50,514 bases of DNA from Anaerolineales bacterium (GTDB lineage: Bacteria > Chloroflexota > Anaerolineae > 4572-78 > J111). Below the pieces are notes generated by a model. The model ran no database searches. It was given only the letters and a program-made list of their open reading frames with translations, and had not been told where the DNA came from. The translations under genes were made by a program, and so were the position numbers. Position 1 is the first letter of the stretch; the number at the start of each line of letters is the position of its first letter. This document shows positions 1-9,583 of the stretch, one piece after another. Location of the stretch: assembly GCA_020634935.1 (NCBI GenBank), contig JACKAT010000038.1, positions 1 to 50,514 of the forward strand, given 5' to 3'.

Positions 1-248
1 ATGGCCGCTACAATCGCCGTTGAGGTGCTGCCCTGAGACAGTTCAAGATGGGCTTCTAAACAGTCGCGCATCGATAGTCCAAAGCCGCCCAATTCCTGAG
101 GAATGTTCAGGCTCATATAGCCGGAATCCTTCAAGGCTTGGACATCGGCTTCAGGTAGTTGCCCCAACTTATCGGCTTCGTCGGCGCGCGTGGCGAATTG
201 TCGGGCTAAATCTTGGGCTAATTCAATGGCGGTGGTCGTGGTCGTCAT
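1..248 (-). CDS. Acyl-CoA dehydrogenase family protein, N-terminal part (runs off window)
   Basis: Reading the minus strand from an ATG at 248, the first 82 residues are open to the window edge. The protein begins MTTTTTAIELAQDLARQFAT and contains LPEADVQALKDSGYMSLNIP followed by QELGGFGLS, the N-terminal helical domain pattern of acyl-CoA dehydrogenases and related flavin monooxygenases (DszC/HsaA-like). A good ribosome binding site, TAAGGAGAAAC, sits directly before the start. The catalytic and FAD-binding parts lie outside the window, so substrate and exact reaction cannot be stated. The segment GGFGLSMRDCLEAHLELSQG fits the family helix that precedes the flavin-binding region. Confidence 0.8.
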   Translation of the reverse strand, partial: MTTTTTAIELAQDLARQFATRADEADKLGQLPEADVQALKDSGYMSLNIPQELGGFGLSMRDCLEAHLELSQGSTSTAIVAA

Positions 249-857
249 CGTTTCTCCTTAATATCAACTCATCGTGAATATTTTTAGGGCTTACGCAGTT
301 CGGGGGAGCGAACAAAGGTGACAGTCACTTAGATGCGATAAATCGATCTCTTTAGGCCAAACAGACGCTCATTCTAATCAAAAAGTGACTGTCACCTTTT
401 CAACTGCGTAACTCATAATTTTATCAAGCTGTCGAATAATAGCATGCCTTGCCAAAATCACCAACGATTTTCAATAAAGGCCGTCACTGTTGCGACAACA
501 GGTGCGGTCAAAACTTTATCATGGAATTCTTCACAACTCATCCATTCAACTATCTACCCGTTTGGGTGATGACACACCCCCCCATAATAGTTAAAATTAT
601 TAGTTGATAGTCCTCCCCCAGAGTGTTGGGGCAAGTTTAGAACCACGGATTGACCGAAATGCACGGATTTTCTCTCGTCTTTATCCGCGTTTTTCGGCTC
701 ACCGGCGGTTCCTCACGCTCAGGTCGCTCAACAACATTCAACGGGGAGACTACCCATTAGTTAAACTTATTATTTAACACTAAACCTTCATCCCCTAACC
801 GTCTTCCCATGATTGCAGGCCGCTGGGGGGTTGGTATCTAATCCTTCAAGGAGACTC
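249..857. other. Long intergenic region upstream of gltB
   Basis: No convincing gene is seen here. It holds a family-A palindromic repeat (291-411). From about 585 to 775 an imperfect inverted pair flanks short CACGGATT-type repeats: TAGTTGATAGTCCTCCCC on the left and GGGGAGACTACCC..TAGTTAAAC on the right. This may be a second decayed element. The region separates two divergently oriented genes, so promoters for both should lie inside it, but no clear sigma-70 pair was recognised. Confidence 0.5.
291..411. repeat. Family A palindromic repeat, copy 1
   Basis: The element starts TTACGCAGTT and ends AACTGCGTAA, with inner arms GGTGACAGTCACTT and AAGTGACTGTCACC. Related copies lie at 30216-30335 and 33756-33877. 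All three share the terminal TTACGCAGTT arms and the inner GTGACAGTCAC arms around a semi-conserved centre containing AAATCGA. There is no ORF inside. It is most likely a non-autonomous mobile element (MITE-like). Confidence 0.75.
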
Positions 858-3800
858 ATGCAAATGTCAGACCGATGCAAAACCTTGTACCGTCCGGAAT
901 TTGAACATGATGCTTGCGGTCTCGGCTTTGTGGCGCGCACAACGGGTGTGCCGGGCCACGATATTTTAGCAATGGCGCTAGAGTCGATCGGCTGTCAAGA
1001 ACACCGTGGGGGCGTCGATGCCGACGGCCTGTCCGGTGATGGCGTAGGCATATTAACCCAAATTCCTCATCGCTTGCTGGCCAGTGAAATTGACAGCCTG
1101 CCCAAGCCAGAGGATTATGCGCTGGGGATGTTTTTTCTGCCCAAAGCGCATGCGGCCGCCGCTATGGGCCTTACCGAGAACGTGGTGATGCGCCTGCTCA
1201 CGGCAGATAGGGCCGGCAACGGCGCGGCGCGCGATTATGGGGCCACCAACGGGGCGACTATCACTTCGGCGTTACCGCCGGCTATTCAGTGGCGGAAGCT
1301 ACCGCTCAACCATGATGCGCTGGGGCAGACGGCTCGCCGCCTGTGCCCTGAAATTATCCAATTGATTATTCGTCGCCCGGCTCACATTGCTCGAGGCGAT
1401 AACTTTGAGCGGTTGCTTTACATGCTGCGGAAGCAACTGGAAACCACGGCTAGAAGCGAAGGCTTTCACGATTACTATGTTGTCTCTCTGTCGGCGCGGA
1501 CAGTGGTCTACAAGGGTCTCATGCTGTCGCCCTATCTGGCCGATTTTTATTTGGATTTGACTAATCCGCTGTATGAAACCGCTCTGGCCACGGTCCACAC
1601 CCGCTATAGCACCAATACCACCTCCACTTGGCGGCGGGCGCAGCCGTTCCATATGATTGCGCACAACGGAGAAATCAACACACTGCAAGGTAATATCAAT
1701 TGGATGCAAGCCAGAATATCAACGCTGGCGTCGCCCTACTGGCCGGAGGGACTGGACGGCTTGCAGCCGATTATCGGCGCGGACGGCAGCGACTCGGCTA
1801 TGTTCGACAACGTGCTTGAACTCATTGTACGTGGGGGGCGAGATATTCATCACAGCGTTGCCATGCTGGCTCCTGAAGCGTGGGAAAATATTGTCGATAT
1901 GGACCCTCAACTGCAAGCCTTCTACCGCTACCACGCCGCCCTGATGGAACCTTGGGACGGCCCGGCCGCTATCGTCTTCACCGATGGCCGGCGCGTGGGG
2001 GCTACGCTCGACCGCAATGGGCTGCGTCCCATCCGTTATCTGGTCACCAATGATGATCTGGTTATCGCCCATTCCGAGGCCGGTACGATTAATGTCGACG
2101 AAGGCAGTATTATTACCAAAGGCAAACTTGGCCCCGGCCAGATGATGATGGTCGATCTGGATCGCCAACTCTTCCTGACCAACGACCAAGTCAAAAACGA
2201 ACTGGCGCGACGGCCTCAATATCAAGAGTGGATTCGAGGGTTCAAGCCGCTGCCCACCGAAACCCGCCCGCTTCAATTTACGCTGCACAAATCCAGTTAT
2301 TTCGTGCCGCAGAAAAAAATTAATACACCCCAATGGTTAAACCGGTTGCAAGCCGCGTTTGGCTATACTAATGAAGAGATGACCGTTATCGTCCGCCCAA
2401 TGGCGAATGATGGCAAAGAGCCAACCGGCTCGATGGGCGACGACACCTCGCTGGCGGTGATGTCCTCCAAGCCAAGGCCGCTGTTCCATTATTTCAAACA
2501 GCGCTTTGCTCAGGTGACCAATCCCCCCATCGATCCGCTGCGGGAAACGTTTGTTATGTCGCTCACCATGCGGCTGGGGGCCCGGCCGAATCTATTGGAA
2601 GAATCGCCCAAACACGCCAACCTGGTTGAGTTGGCCAGCCCGGTTCTAACCGATGATGACCTGCTGGCCTTAAAAGGTTTGGGCGACCCGCGCTTCCAAA
2701 CCCATACAATCCCCATGCGTTACCCCATCGAGCAGCACGCCGGTGGCCTGGCTCGCGCCCTGGAACGTATGTGTACGATGGCCGAACGCGCTATCGACGA
2801 AGGCAAAACCATTCTCATCCTCAGCGACCTAGGGGTTGACGAGCGACACGCCCCTATTCCCAGCCTGTTGGCGGTCGGGGCGGTTCACCATCACTTGGTC
2901 CGCAACGGCCAGCGGATGCGGGTCAGCATTATCGTTGAGTCCGGTGAAGTCCGTGAAGTTCACCATCTGGCCTGTTTAGTTGGCTATGGAGCCAACGCCG
3001 TTAATCCCTACCTGGCCCTGGCTACGGTGGAAGATGTGGTTGAAAGCGGCAAAATCAAGGATATGGATGCCACCACTGCCAAGCGCAACTTCATCCGGGC
3101 GATGGAAGCCGGTCTTTTGAAAATTATGTCAAAAATGGGCATCTCGACCGTTGACACTTACTGCGGCGCTCAAATCTTTGAAGCCGTCGGTTTGTCGCAA
3201 GCGTTGGTTGATAAATATTTTACCAGCACAGTGACTCGGCTGGGCGGCATCGACTTGCCGGCCATCGCCGCCGATGTTGAACGCCGCCACCAGGCCGGTT
3301 TTGCCGATCCGCAAAAACCGGAAATCGACAGCCCCGGCTTCTACAAATTCAAGCGAGGCGGCGAAACCCACGCCTTTAGCCCGCAGTCGGTTAAGGCGTT
3401 GCAGGATGCCGTTCGGATGGAAAATGTCCTTAGTCCGGCCGCATCGGAACCGGCAGCGCCAGAGCCGGGGGTCCTGCGCTCCTTTGTTGGCGAAAACTTT
3501 GAGGCCGGATTTGAAGCCTATCAAAAATTTGTCAAAGTCCTAGAAGAAAACTCCGTGGTCAATCCGCGCGATATGTTTGGCTTTGTTGATACCGGCCGCC
3601 AGCCGATTGACGTTTCAGAAGTTGAACCGCTGGAAGCCATTTTTGCCCGCTTCTCCACCGGCGCTATGTCGCACGGCGCCCTTAGCAGTGAGGCCCACGA
3701 AACGCTGGCGGTAGCGATGAACCGGCTGGGAGCGGTTAGCAACAGCGGCGAGGGGGGATCGGGCCAGCACCGTTTCCACAACGAGAAAAATGACCGTATC

Positions 3801-5555
3801 AAACAGGTCGCCTCAGGACGGTTTGGCGTCACCCCCGCCTATTTAACCTCGGCCGTCGAGATTCAGATCAAGATGGCTCAAGGGGCTAAACCGGGCGAAG
3901 GCGGCCAACTGCCCGGCCACAAAGTCACGGCCGAGATTGCCACAATCCGCCAAACAACCGAAGGGACAACGCTGATCTCGCCGCCGCCGCACCACGATAT
4001 CTACAGCATCGAGGATTTGGCCCAACTCATCTATGACTTAAAGCAGGTCAATCCGGCGGCCGACGTGTCGGTTAAACTGGTCTCCGAAGCCGGGGTCGGC
4101 ACCATTGCGGCCGGCGTGGCTAAGGGTGGAGCCGATACGGTACACATCGCCGGGCATGCCGGTGGGACAGGTGCCGCCGCCTGGAGCAGCATCAAAAACG
4201 TGGGGCTGCCTTGGGAAGTCGGGCTGGCCGAGACGCAGCAGACGCTTCAGCGCAACAACCTGCGCAGCCGGGTGATTGTCCGAACTGACGGCGGCTTGCA
4301 GACAGGCCGCGATGTGGTTATCGCCGCCATTCTGGGCGCCGATCAGTACAGCTTCGGCACATCGGCGCTGGTGGCCGAGGGCTGTTTGATTGCCCGCGCC
4401 TGCCACAACAACACCTGCCCGGTGGGGGTGGCCACGCAAAATCCCAAACTCCGCGCCAAATTTGTGGGCAAGCCGGAACACGTCATGGCCTACATGCACT
4501 ACATCGCCGAGGACGTGCGCCGGGTTTTGGCCCAAATTGGTTTCCGCAGCCTGTCACAGGTCATCGGGCGGACGGAACTACTAGAGCAGGTCAAAACCGG
4601 CGTCGCGGCTGTCGATACGCTCGATCTGTCGCCGCTGCTGGCCAAGGAGCTTGAAGATGCGCCGGCCCAATTCGTAGCGAAGGCGAGTGAGTCCCATGCC
4701 TTGACTAAAGTCAATGAACTTAACGAATTGCTGTTAACCAAAGGCCAGCCGGCCATTGATCGAGGCGAACCTGTCCAGTTGAATTTGCCCATCAGCAACA
4801 CCAACCGCACGGTGGGAGCTACTCTGGCCGGAGCCATTGCTAAACAATACGGCGATCAAGGTCTGCCGGACGGCACAATTAACATCACCTTCAACGGCTC
4901 TGCCGGGCAGAGTTTTGGGGCTTACACCATTCCTGGAATGAGCTTAACTCTCATCGGTGAAGCTAATGACTATGTCGGCAAGAATATGAAGGGCGGTCAG
5001 ATTGTCGTCCGGCCGCCGCTGAAATCGCAGCTATCGGCCCACGACAATGTCATTATCGGCAATACCGTTCTGTACGGGGCCACCGGCGGCAACCTCTTTG
5101 CGGCCGGTCAGGCCGGCGAACGCTTTGCCGTCCGTAATAGCGGCGCTACGGCTGTCGTTGAAGGAGTGGGCGACCACGGCTGCGAATATATGACCAGCGG
5201 TGTGGTGGTGGTGTTAGGCCGCACCGGCTACAACTTCGGCGCAGGGATGAGCGGCGGGGTGGCTTTTGTGCTGGATGAAGCCAATCGCTTCACCCAGCGT
5301 TTCAATCCCGATATGATTCAGGTGGTGCGAGTGACCAGCCAGGCGGACATTGATCTACTCCGGCTATTGATCACCCGTCACGTTCGGCTGACCGGCAGCG
5401 AATATGCCCAAGCTATTCTTGACGATTGGTCGATCCGGTTGGGTCTATTCTGGAAAATTGGTCCAAAAGGTACCATCGGCGCTTCAGGCAAACGCCTCGA
5501 CATCAAAGTCAATCTGCCAATGCCGCAAGAGATGAGCCAGCACGTAGCGGCCTAA
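858..5555 (+). CDS. gltB: Glutamate synthase large subunit (GOGAT alpha)
   Basis: The enzyme makes glutamate from glutamine and 2-oxoglutarate in cytosolic ammonium assimilation. From the ATG at 858 (AAGGAG at 848-853; an upstream in-frame ATG at 813 lacks such a site) it is 1,565 aa, the usual length. The class II amidotransferase nucleophile is Cys20 in EHDACGLGF, so a 19-residue propeptide is expected to be cleaved. The central and FMN-binding domains follow (roughly 430-1230, with GAMSHGALSSEAHETLA and KPGEGGQLPG). The 3Fe-4S cysteines are C1176, C1182 and C1187 in GCLIARACHNNTCPVG. A C-terminal GXGXG beta-helix begins near 1290. No gltD small subunit is adjacent, so the partner is either encoded elsewhere or the enzyme is ferredoxin-dependent. 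The gene ends at a strong terminator. Confidence 0.97.
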   Translation: MQMSDRCKTLYRPEFEHDACGLGFVARTTGVPGHDILAMALESIGCQEHRGGVDADGLSGDGVGILTQIPHRLLASEIDSLPKPEDYALGMFFLPKAHAAAAMGLTENVVMRLLTADRAGNGAARDYGATNGATITSALPPAIQWRKLPLNHDALGQTARRLCPEIIQLIIRRPAHIARGDNFERLLYMLRKQLETTARSEGFHDYYVVSLSARTVVYKGLMLSPYLADFYLDLTNPLYETALATVHTRYSTNTTSTWRRAQPFHMIAHNGEINTLQGNINWMQARISTLASPYWPEGLDGLQPIIGADGSDSAMFDNVLELIVRGGRDIHHSVAMLAPEAWENIVDMDPQLQAFYRYHAALMEPWDGPAAIVFTDGRRVGATLDRNGLRPIRYLVTNDDLVIAHSEAGTINVDEGSIITKGKLGPGQMMMVDLDRQLFLTNDQVKNELARRPQYQEWIRGFKPLPTETRPLQFTLHKSSYFVPQKKINTPQWLNRLQAAFGYTNEEMTVIVRPMANDGKEPTGSMGDDTSLAVMSSKPRPLFHYFKQRFAQVTNPPIDPLRETFVMSLTMRLGARPNLLEESPKHANLVELASPVLTDDDLLALKGLGDPRFQTHTIPMRYPIEQHAGGLARALERMCTMAERAIDEGKTILILSDLGVDERHAPIPSLLAVGAVHHHLVRNGQRMRVSIIVESGEVREVHHLACLVGYGANAVNPYLALATVEDVVESGKIKDMDATTAKRNFIRAMEAGLLKIMSKMGISTVDTYCGAQIFEAVGLSQALVDKYFTSTVTRLGGIDLPAIAADVERRHQAGFADPQKPEIDSPGFYKFKRGGETHAFSPQSVKALQDAVRMENVLSPAASEPAAPEPGVLRSFVGENFEAGFEAYQKFVKVLEENSVVNPRDMFGFVDTGRQPIDVSEVEPLEAIFARFSTGAMSHGALSSEAHETLAVAMNRLGAVSNSGEGGSGQHRFHNEKNDRIKQVASGRFGVTPAYLTSAVEIQIKMAQGAKPGEGGQLPGHKVTAEIATIRQTTEGTTLISPPPHHDIYSIEDLAQLIYDLKQVNPAADVSVKLVSEAGVGTIAAGVAKGGADTVHIAGHAGGTGAAAWSSIKNVGLPWEVGLAETQQTLQRNNLRSRVIVRTDGGLQTGRDVVIAAILGADQYSFGTSALVAEGCLIARACHNNTCPVGVATQNPKLRAKFVGKPEHVMAYMHYIAEDVRRVLAQIGFRSLSQVIGRTELLEQVKTGVAAVDTLDLSPLLAKELEDAPAQFVAKASESHALTKVNELNELLLTKGQPAIDRGEPVQLNLPISNTNRTVGATLAGAIAKQYGDQGLPDGTINITFNGSAGQSFGAYTIPGMSLTLIGEANDYVGKNMKGGQIVVRPPLKSQLSAHDNVIIGNTVLYGATGGNLFAAGQAGERFAVRNSGATAVVEGVGDHGCEYMTSGVVVVLGRTGYNFGAGMSGGVAFVLDEANRFTQRFNPDMIQVVRVTSQADIDLLRLLITRHVRLTGSEYAQAILDDWSIRLGLFWKIGPKGTIGASGKRLDIKVNLPMPQEMSQHVAA

Positions 5556-5579
5556 GTCCGTCACAGATAATGTCAATAA

Positions 5580-5611
5580 AAAAACCCGAAGGGATATCCC
5601 TTCGGGTTTTT
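5580..5611. terminator. Bidirectional rho-independent terminator between gltB and the TraB-family gene
   Basis: A perfect palindrome AACCCGAAGGGATATCCC..TTCGGGTT is flanked by A-tracts on the left and T-tracts on the right, so it can terminate transcription from both sides. It lies 24 bp after the gltB stop and before the stop of the convergent gene at 5700. Confidence 0.85.
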
Positions 5612-5699
5612 GTTTACCAGCGACAGTTCTTCAATTCAATAGCAGAGCGAGTTTGCTAAGCACTTCGGCTACGACTTGAGATGGCAACGCCTTAACCAA

Positions 5700-6896
5700 T
5701 TACCCAAACAAGTTTGAAATAATTTCATACGCGCCGACATACGTACCGATCATGCTGCCCAGGCTGGTCAGGATAAACACCAAAAAGATCCGCAGCAGCC
5801 GATTCGACCACCACCGACCAAAATGATTGATATCTTCGCCGATGGTCTGAAACTCCTTGACCACGGGCGGCTGGTAATAAGCCTGAACAAAGGCGGTCAC
5901 GTAACCGGCTCCAATCACCGGCGTCAGGCTGGTAATCGGGGCAGCGATAAAAGCCGAGATAATGGTTATCGGATGGGCCAGGGCGATAATGGCCCCAATA
6001 CTACTGGGAATACCATTGGCTAAAATCCAAAACATCAGATTTTGACCGGCCGCGTCAAGCCCGTGACGAATACCGATGAACGCGATAGCGGCCAGAATAA
6101 TCGCTGGAATCCCCCAACCGATCCATTTAATCACCGGTGAAGCCGGGGGAATTGTCTCAATTTCGGTCAAATCGCGATCGACATCTTGCGCTAGAGCATC
6201 GACAATGCCTTCAGCGTGACCGGCGCCAACCACAGCCACAATTTTATTACCCGGCGCTTCACGGGTTTTTTGGGCGATATAGACATCTCGCTCGTCGAGC
6301 AGCACCCGCTTCAAGATAGGCATGGCTTCGCCTAGCTCCTTCATCAACTCCGACAGCACATCTTTCTGGCGCAACTCGCTCAACATCTCTTCTGAAATTT
6401 CCGGCGAGTCGAACACCCCTACTGTCCCGGAAACTAAAAATTTGAACTTTTCAAAAAACGACATCGACGCCCAGGCCCGGCGTAGGGTAATACGCACATC
6501 CCGGTCACAAAGGGCAATGGGAATATCGAGCGCCTTAGCGACTTTTGTGGCTTCCAACAGCTCGGTGCCGGGGGCGACGCCCAATTCTTGCCCCAGCTTT
6601 TTTTGATACGACGCCAGCACCAAATTGACCAACAGGGTGATTAACTGCTTTTGGCGAATCACTTCTTTGATATCCAGCGACTCCCAGCGGCGGGCCTCGG
6701 ACAGCGTTTTGTACCGCTGTTCGTCTAATTCCACGCACACACAATCAGGCTGCTCAGCTTCGATGACTCGCCGAACCAGATCGGCCGACTCCTGGGAAAT
6801 ATGGGCCGTGCCGATAATGATAAATTCTCGATCCTTAACGTTGACGATTTTGACGTCTTGGGGGTAGTTCCGTGCTTTGGGTGCGACCTGTTCCAT
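5700..6896 (-). CDS. TraB/PrgY family membrane protein
   Basis: This 398-aa protein has the TraB/PrgY (GumN-related) domain at about 15-240. GTAHIS at 29-34, CVELDEQRY near 54, LDERDVYIA and AVVGAGHAEGI are the conserved family motifs thought to form a metalloprotease-like active site. The C-terminal third holds about four hydrophobic segments (WGIPAIILAAIAFIGI, ILANGIPSSIGAIIAL, a third near ITIISAFIAAPI, and IFLVFILTSLGSMIGTYVG), so it is a membrane protein. In Enterococcus, PrgY limits pheromone signalling; the role of prokaryotic homologues without conjugation genes is unknown. No Shine-Dalgarno sequence is seen. Instead a TATAAT lies six bases upstream of the ATG, suggesting leaderless transcription. 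The gene stands alone, convergent with gltB. Confidence 0.9.
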   Translation of the reverse strand: MEQVAPKARNYPQDVKIVNVKDREFIIIGTAHISQESADLVRRVIEAEQPDCVCVELDEQRYKTLSEARRWESLDIKEVIRQKQLITLLVNLVLASYQKKLGQELGVAPGTELLEATKVAKALDIPIALCDRDVRITLRRAWASMSFFEKFKFLVSGTVGVFDSPEISEEMLSELRQKDVLSELMKELGEAMPILKRVLLDERDVYIAQKTREAPGNKIVAVVGAGHAEGIVDALAQDVDRDLTEIETIPPASPVIKWIGWGIPAIILAAIAFIGIRHGLDAAGQNLMFWILANGIPSSIGAIIALAHPITIISAFIAAPITSLTPVIGAGYVTAFVQAYYQPPVVKEFQTIGEDINHFGRWWSNRLLRIFLVFILTSLGSMIGTYVGAYEIISNLFG

Positions 6897-6902
6897 TAAA
6901 CT

Positions 6903-6908
6903 ATTATA
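6903..6908 (-). promoter_or_regulatory. TATAAT -10 box immediately before the TraB-family start (leaderless)
   Basis: On the minus strand TATAAT is followed by AGTTTA and then the ATG at 6896, placing the expected transcription start on or next to the A of the start codon. No convincing -35 hexamer was recognised. The same six-base spacing occurs before the histidine kinase at 19717. Confidence 0.6.
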
Positions 6909-6987
6909 CGCCTCTTTTAATAAACAAAATTTCTACTGCTAGCGTACACGATAACTATCTGGAAGCCAAATCCGCCGTCAATTTCCA

Positions 6988-7018
6988 CAAAAAAAGAGAG
7001 CCGATAGGATCGGCCCTC
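6988..7018 (-). terminator. Rho-independent terminator of the PP2C/NBR1 gene
   Basis: On the minus strand GAGGGCCGAT, loop CCT and ATCGGCTCTC form a 10-bp stem with one G-T wobble, followed by a run of T. It lies about 80 bp past the stop of the gene ending at 7100. Confidence 0.8.
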
Positions 7019-7099
7019 CTGATGTAATCTTATAATTTTGCCTGAAAAGGAGGCTAATCAGCGGTTGGCTAACTCATTAAACTCCCTAACTCTAAAACT

Positions 7100-9583
7100 C
7101 TATTGTCTAACCAGGCGCAGATCGATCCACACGGCGTAATCCCGGCTCAAACTATCGCCGCCCAATACCCGGACAGCAAATGTTCCCTTCTGCCCCGATT
7201 TGATACTGGTCAGCGGCACCACATTTTCGACCGGGCTGTCTTGGTACTGGACGTTGGTGGAAAGAAGCTGCACGCCTTCCGAGCCGTCGTCGGGAGTGAA
7301 GACGACCTCAAAAATAACGCCGTCGTCACTTAAAATTGACAGCTTGGTAAAGCCCAAATTAGCGACCAGCATATCGGTGGGTTCCAACGGCGTATCCACT
7401 TGATATTTGCCTTCGATAAACCCGGCGTCTGCGTCAGGATAGGTCAGCAGCACATCTTGCTTGCTCTCCTGGTTGCCGCGCAGCAATCCCCGGCCTTTGG
7501 CCACTAATCCTTCAGGGGTGGGGATTTCTAATTCCTCGCTCACGTTGGTAGCCAGAGGGGTGTAGGTATTATCTCCGGCGGTCCAGGTGGCTTTGTCGGC
7601 GTTTTCGATAAAGTCATAAAGCACGGTGGAACTGCCTTCATCAACCAGTTCGGTCGGGTCGGCCGGAACAACTTCGATTTCCAAATACATTTCCGGGCCA
7701 AACGGTTCGCCATTAAGATCGTGCAACTGCCAGACGCCGCGATATTGGCCCGGCTCCGCAGGCGCGATCATTGGCACGCTAATCTCGCCGTTGGTTTCAG
7801 GTTCAACGCGCTCAGTCAGGGCAATTTCCCGGCTAGCGCCCATTGGGTCGCCGTCCATAAAGCGAATGGTGTAGCCTGGTCCCCAAGGACAGGTGTCGGC
7901 GTTGGTTAATAACCACACTTTTTCAAACGACTCACCGGCCGCAAATTGCGTTCCATCGGGTATGGTCACATCACGGTAGAACCGCGCCCGGTTGGCGCAG
8001 TTAGCCGGCAAAACGATTGTCGGCAGAGGAACCGGCGTGGGCGGCAAAGTCTCTACAGTACTCGACCGAGAGGAAGTCATAACGTCGCTCTGCGATAGTC
8101 CGGACGCAGAGGCGTTAATCGGGCTGGTAAATGTACTGCCCGGAGTGGCCACCGGCGAGTCGCTCTCGGCTACCAGAGCGTTTTCGGCGGCGGGTAGCGT
8201 CCGTTGTGGCGTGACAACACGGGCTGCTTCCTGCTCGATAAGTGAGCCTGATTCGCCCAGGCTATCGCCTGGGGTCTCATTCGCTCCGGTATTATCGTCG
8301 CGCACCAGCGCGTCGATACTCCCCAGAACCGGCATCGAAGCTACGGTTTCCGGAGGTATAACATATCGCCAAATAATAAAGAGACTGCTGCATAACAGCA
8401 GGGTCCACACCCCCGCAATAAGATAGAAGCGGGATTTATTTTTATCCTTAGAAAAAACTTCAGCAAAACTTTTAGTCAACTGCGGGTCGCCAAAGATCCG
8501 CTCTGTAACCGAGGTTTGCGGAGCGGCGCCGGGCGGTTTTCCGGCGGCGCTCACAGGTTTAGGTTCCGGTAGGGGCTGGGTAGACGTAGCCGGTTTGGCA
8601 TTCGCCGCGGGTAGGGGCGATGTGCCATTGGTCGGCTTGGCCGACGGCGCCAGATCGTTCCAGTTGGGGGCGGTCGGCAGCGGCATCGGTACAAGCGAAT
8701 GGTTTTCGATGGTTTCAGGTAGAATTTTAGTGATACTGATGGCTATTTGATCGCGGCTGCCACGCTCGCGGGCCAGGGCAATGAGCTGTTTACTGGCTTC
8801 TTCGGGAGAATGATCGGTAACGGCTTGGGCGACTTCTTTAGGTTCAACGTAGCCGGTTAAGCCGCCGCTGAGCAAGATGACAATATCGTTGGCAAACAGC
8901 TTGCGGGAAAACAGTTGAACCTCAACTTCCGGATCGAACCCCAGGGCCTGGGGCAAACGCTGGCGGGGAGTAGGCAGCTTCGACTTTTGAGTAGGTTCCG
9001 CTTTGACCGCAGTCTCAATTTTGGCCGAAGCGGGTAACGCCTCAGCCCCTTTATCTTTGTCCGCTTTATTGACGGTGGGCGTCGGCAGTGGGTTAGTATT
9101 TTTATCTTTGTCCGCTTTGTTGACTTCGGTCTCAACCCTGACCGGGGCCACATCCTGACTCAGTAATTCAATATCCTTATCCCAAACCACGTAAGCGCGA
9201 TTGTCGCCGACACTGGCAACCAGTAGTTTGTTATCCTGAATCCAGGCCGCCATGAGCGTTGTCGCCATGATGCGGCGCTCCGGGTGCTGGTTATTCTTTT
9301 CAAAAATATCGGTGTTAGCCAGCTTAATGGCGGTGATGAGTTGTTGTTGCAGATCGGACGAGGTGCTGGTGTAAAAAGCATGGAGTACTTTCTGAATGGC
9401 GTACCGGCTGGCGACTTGAGTCGAAGCCGTGCCGGCCACAGCATCAGATATAAGGTACAAACGACCTTTTTTGGTAAGATCATCCGGCTCATGCGGTTCA
9501 AAAAAACCCACACTGGCCTGAGGTGAGTAAGACCAGGCCGACTGGCTCAGTTGACCGGCCTCAACAGCTTTTTCTTTTGTCAT
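7100..9583 (-). CDS. Degenerate PP2C-like phosphatase domain with TM segment and NBR1-type Ig domain
   Basis: This 827-aa protein begins with a PP2C-like fold (about 20-290): LYLISDAVAGT, MATTLMAAWIQDNKLLVASV followed by GDNRAY, NDIVILLSGGL and GSRDQIAIS. Compared with the canonical DGMGGH and SDGL motifs, D47 remains but the next Gly is Ala, the GGH is lost, and the metal-binding Asp of SDGL is Gly240. Activity is therefore doubtful. A lysine/proline-rich linker (150-210) interrupts the domain and contains two copies of VNKADKDK. One transmembrane helix lies at 387-409. After a Ser/Thr-rich stalk, an NBR1-like Ig domain (about 529-640; CANRARFYRDVTIPDG, CPWGPGYTIRFMDG, PGQYRGVWQL) and an unassigned 190-residue C-terminal domain face outside. 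It is probably a transmembrane sensor or scaffold. It is a single-gene unit with its own terminator. Confidence 0.8.
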   Translation of the reverse strand: MTKEKAVEAGQLSQSAWSYSPQASVGFFEPHEPDDLTKKGRLYLISDAVAGTASTQVASRYAIQKVLHAFYTSTSSDLQQQLITAIKLANTDIFEKNNQHPERRIMATTLMAAWIQDNKLLVASVGDNRAYVVWDKDIELLSQDVAPVRVETEVNKADKDKNTNPLPTPTVNKADKDKGAEALPASAKIETAVKAEPTQKSKLPTPRQRLPQALGFDPEVEVQLFSRKLFANDIVILLSGGLTGYVEPKEVAQAVTDHSPEEASKQLIALARERGSRDQIAISITKILPETIENHSLVPMPLPTAPNWNDLAPSAKPTNGTSPLPAANAKPATSTQPLPEPKPVSAAGKPPGAAPQTSVTERIFGDPQLTKSFAEVFSKDKNKSRFYLIAGVWTLLLCSSLFIIWRYVIPPETVASMPVLGSIDALVRDDNTGANETPGDSLGESGSLIEQEAARVVTPQRTLPAAENALVAESDSPVATPGSTFTSPINASASGLSQSDVMTSSRSSTVETLPPTPVPLPTIVLPANCANRARFYRDVTIPDGTQFAAGESFEKVWLLTNADTCPWGPGYTIRFMDGDPMGASREIALTERVEPETNGEISVPMIAPAEPGQYRGVWQLHDLNGEPFGPEMYLEIEVVPADPTELVDEGSSTVLYDFIENADKATWTAGDNTYTPLATNVSEELEIPTPEGLVAKGRGLLRGNQESKQDVLLTYPDADAGFIEGKYQVDTPLEPTDMLVANLGFTKLSILSDDGVIFEVVFTPDDGSEGVQLLSTNVQYQDSPVENVVPLTSIKSGQKGTFAVRVLGGDSLSRDYAVWIDLRLVRQ

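Noticed and set aside
20..277. 85-aa plus-strand frame
   Set aside because: It is the antisense of the acyl-CoA dehydrogenase start, which has a good ribosome site and recognisable family motifs.
813..857. Longer gltB start at 813
   Set aside because: No ribosome site, and the extra residues do not match the short propeptide; AAGGAG precedes the ATG at 858.
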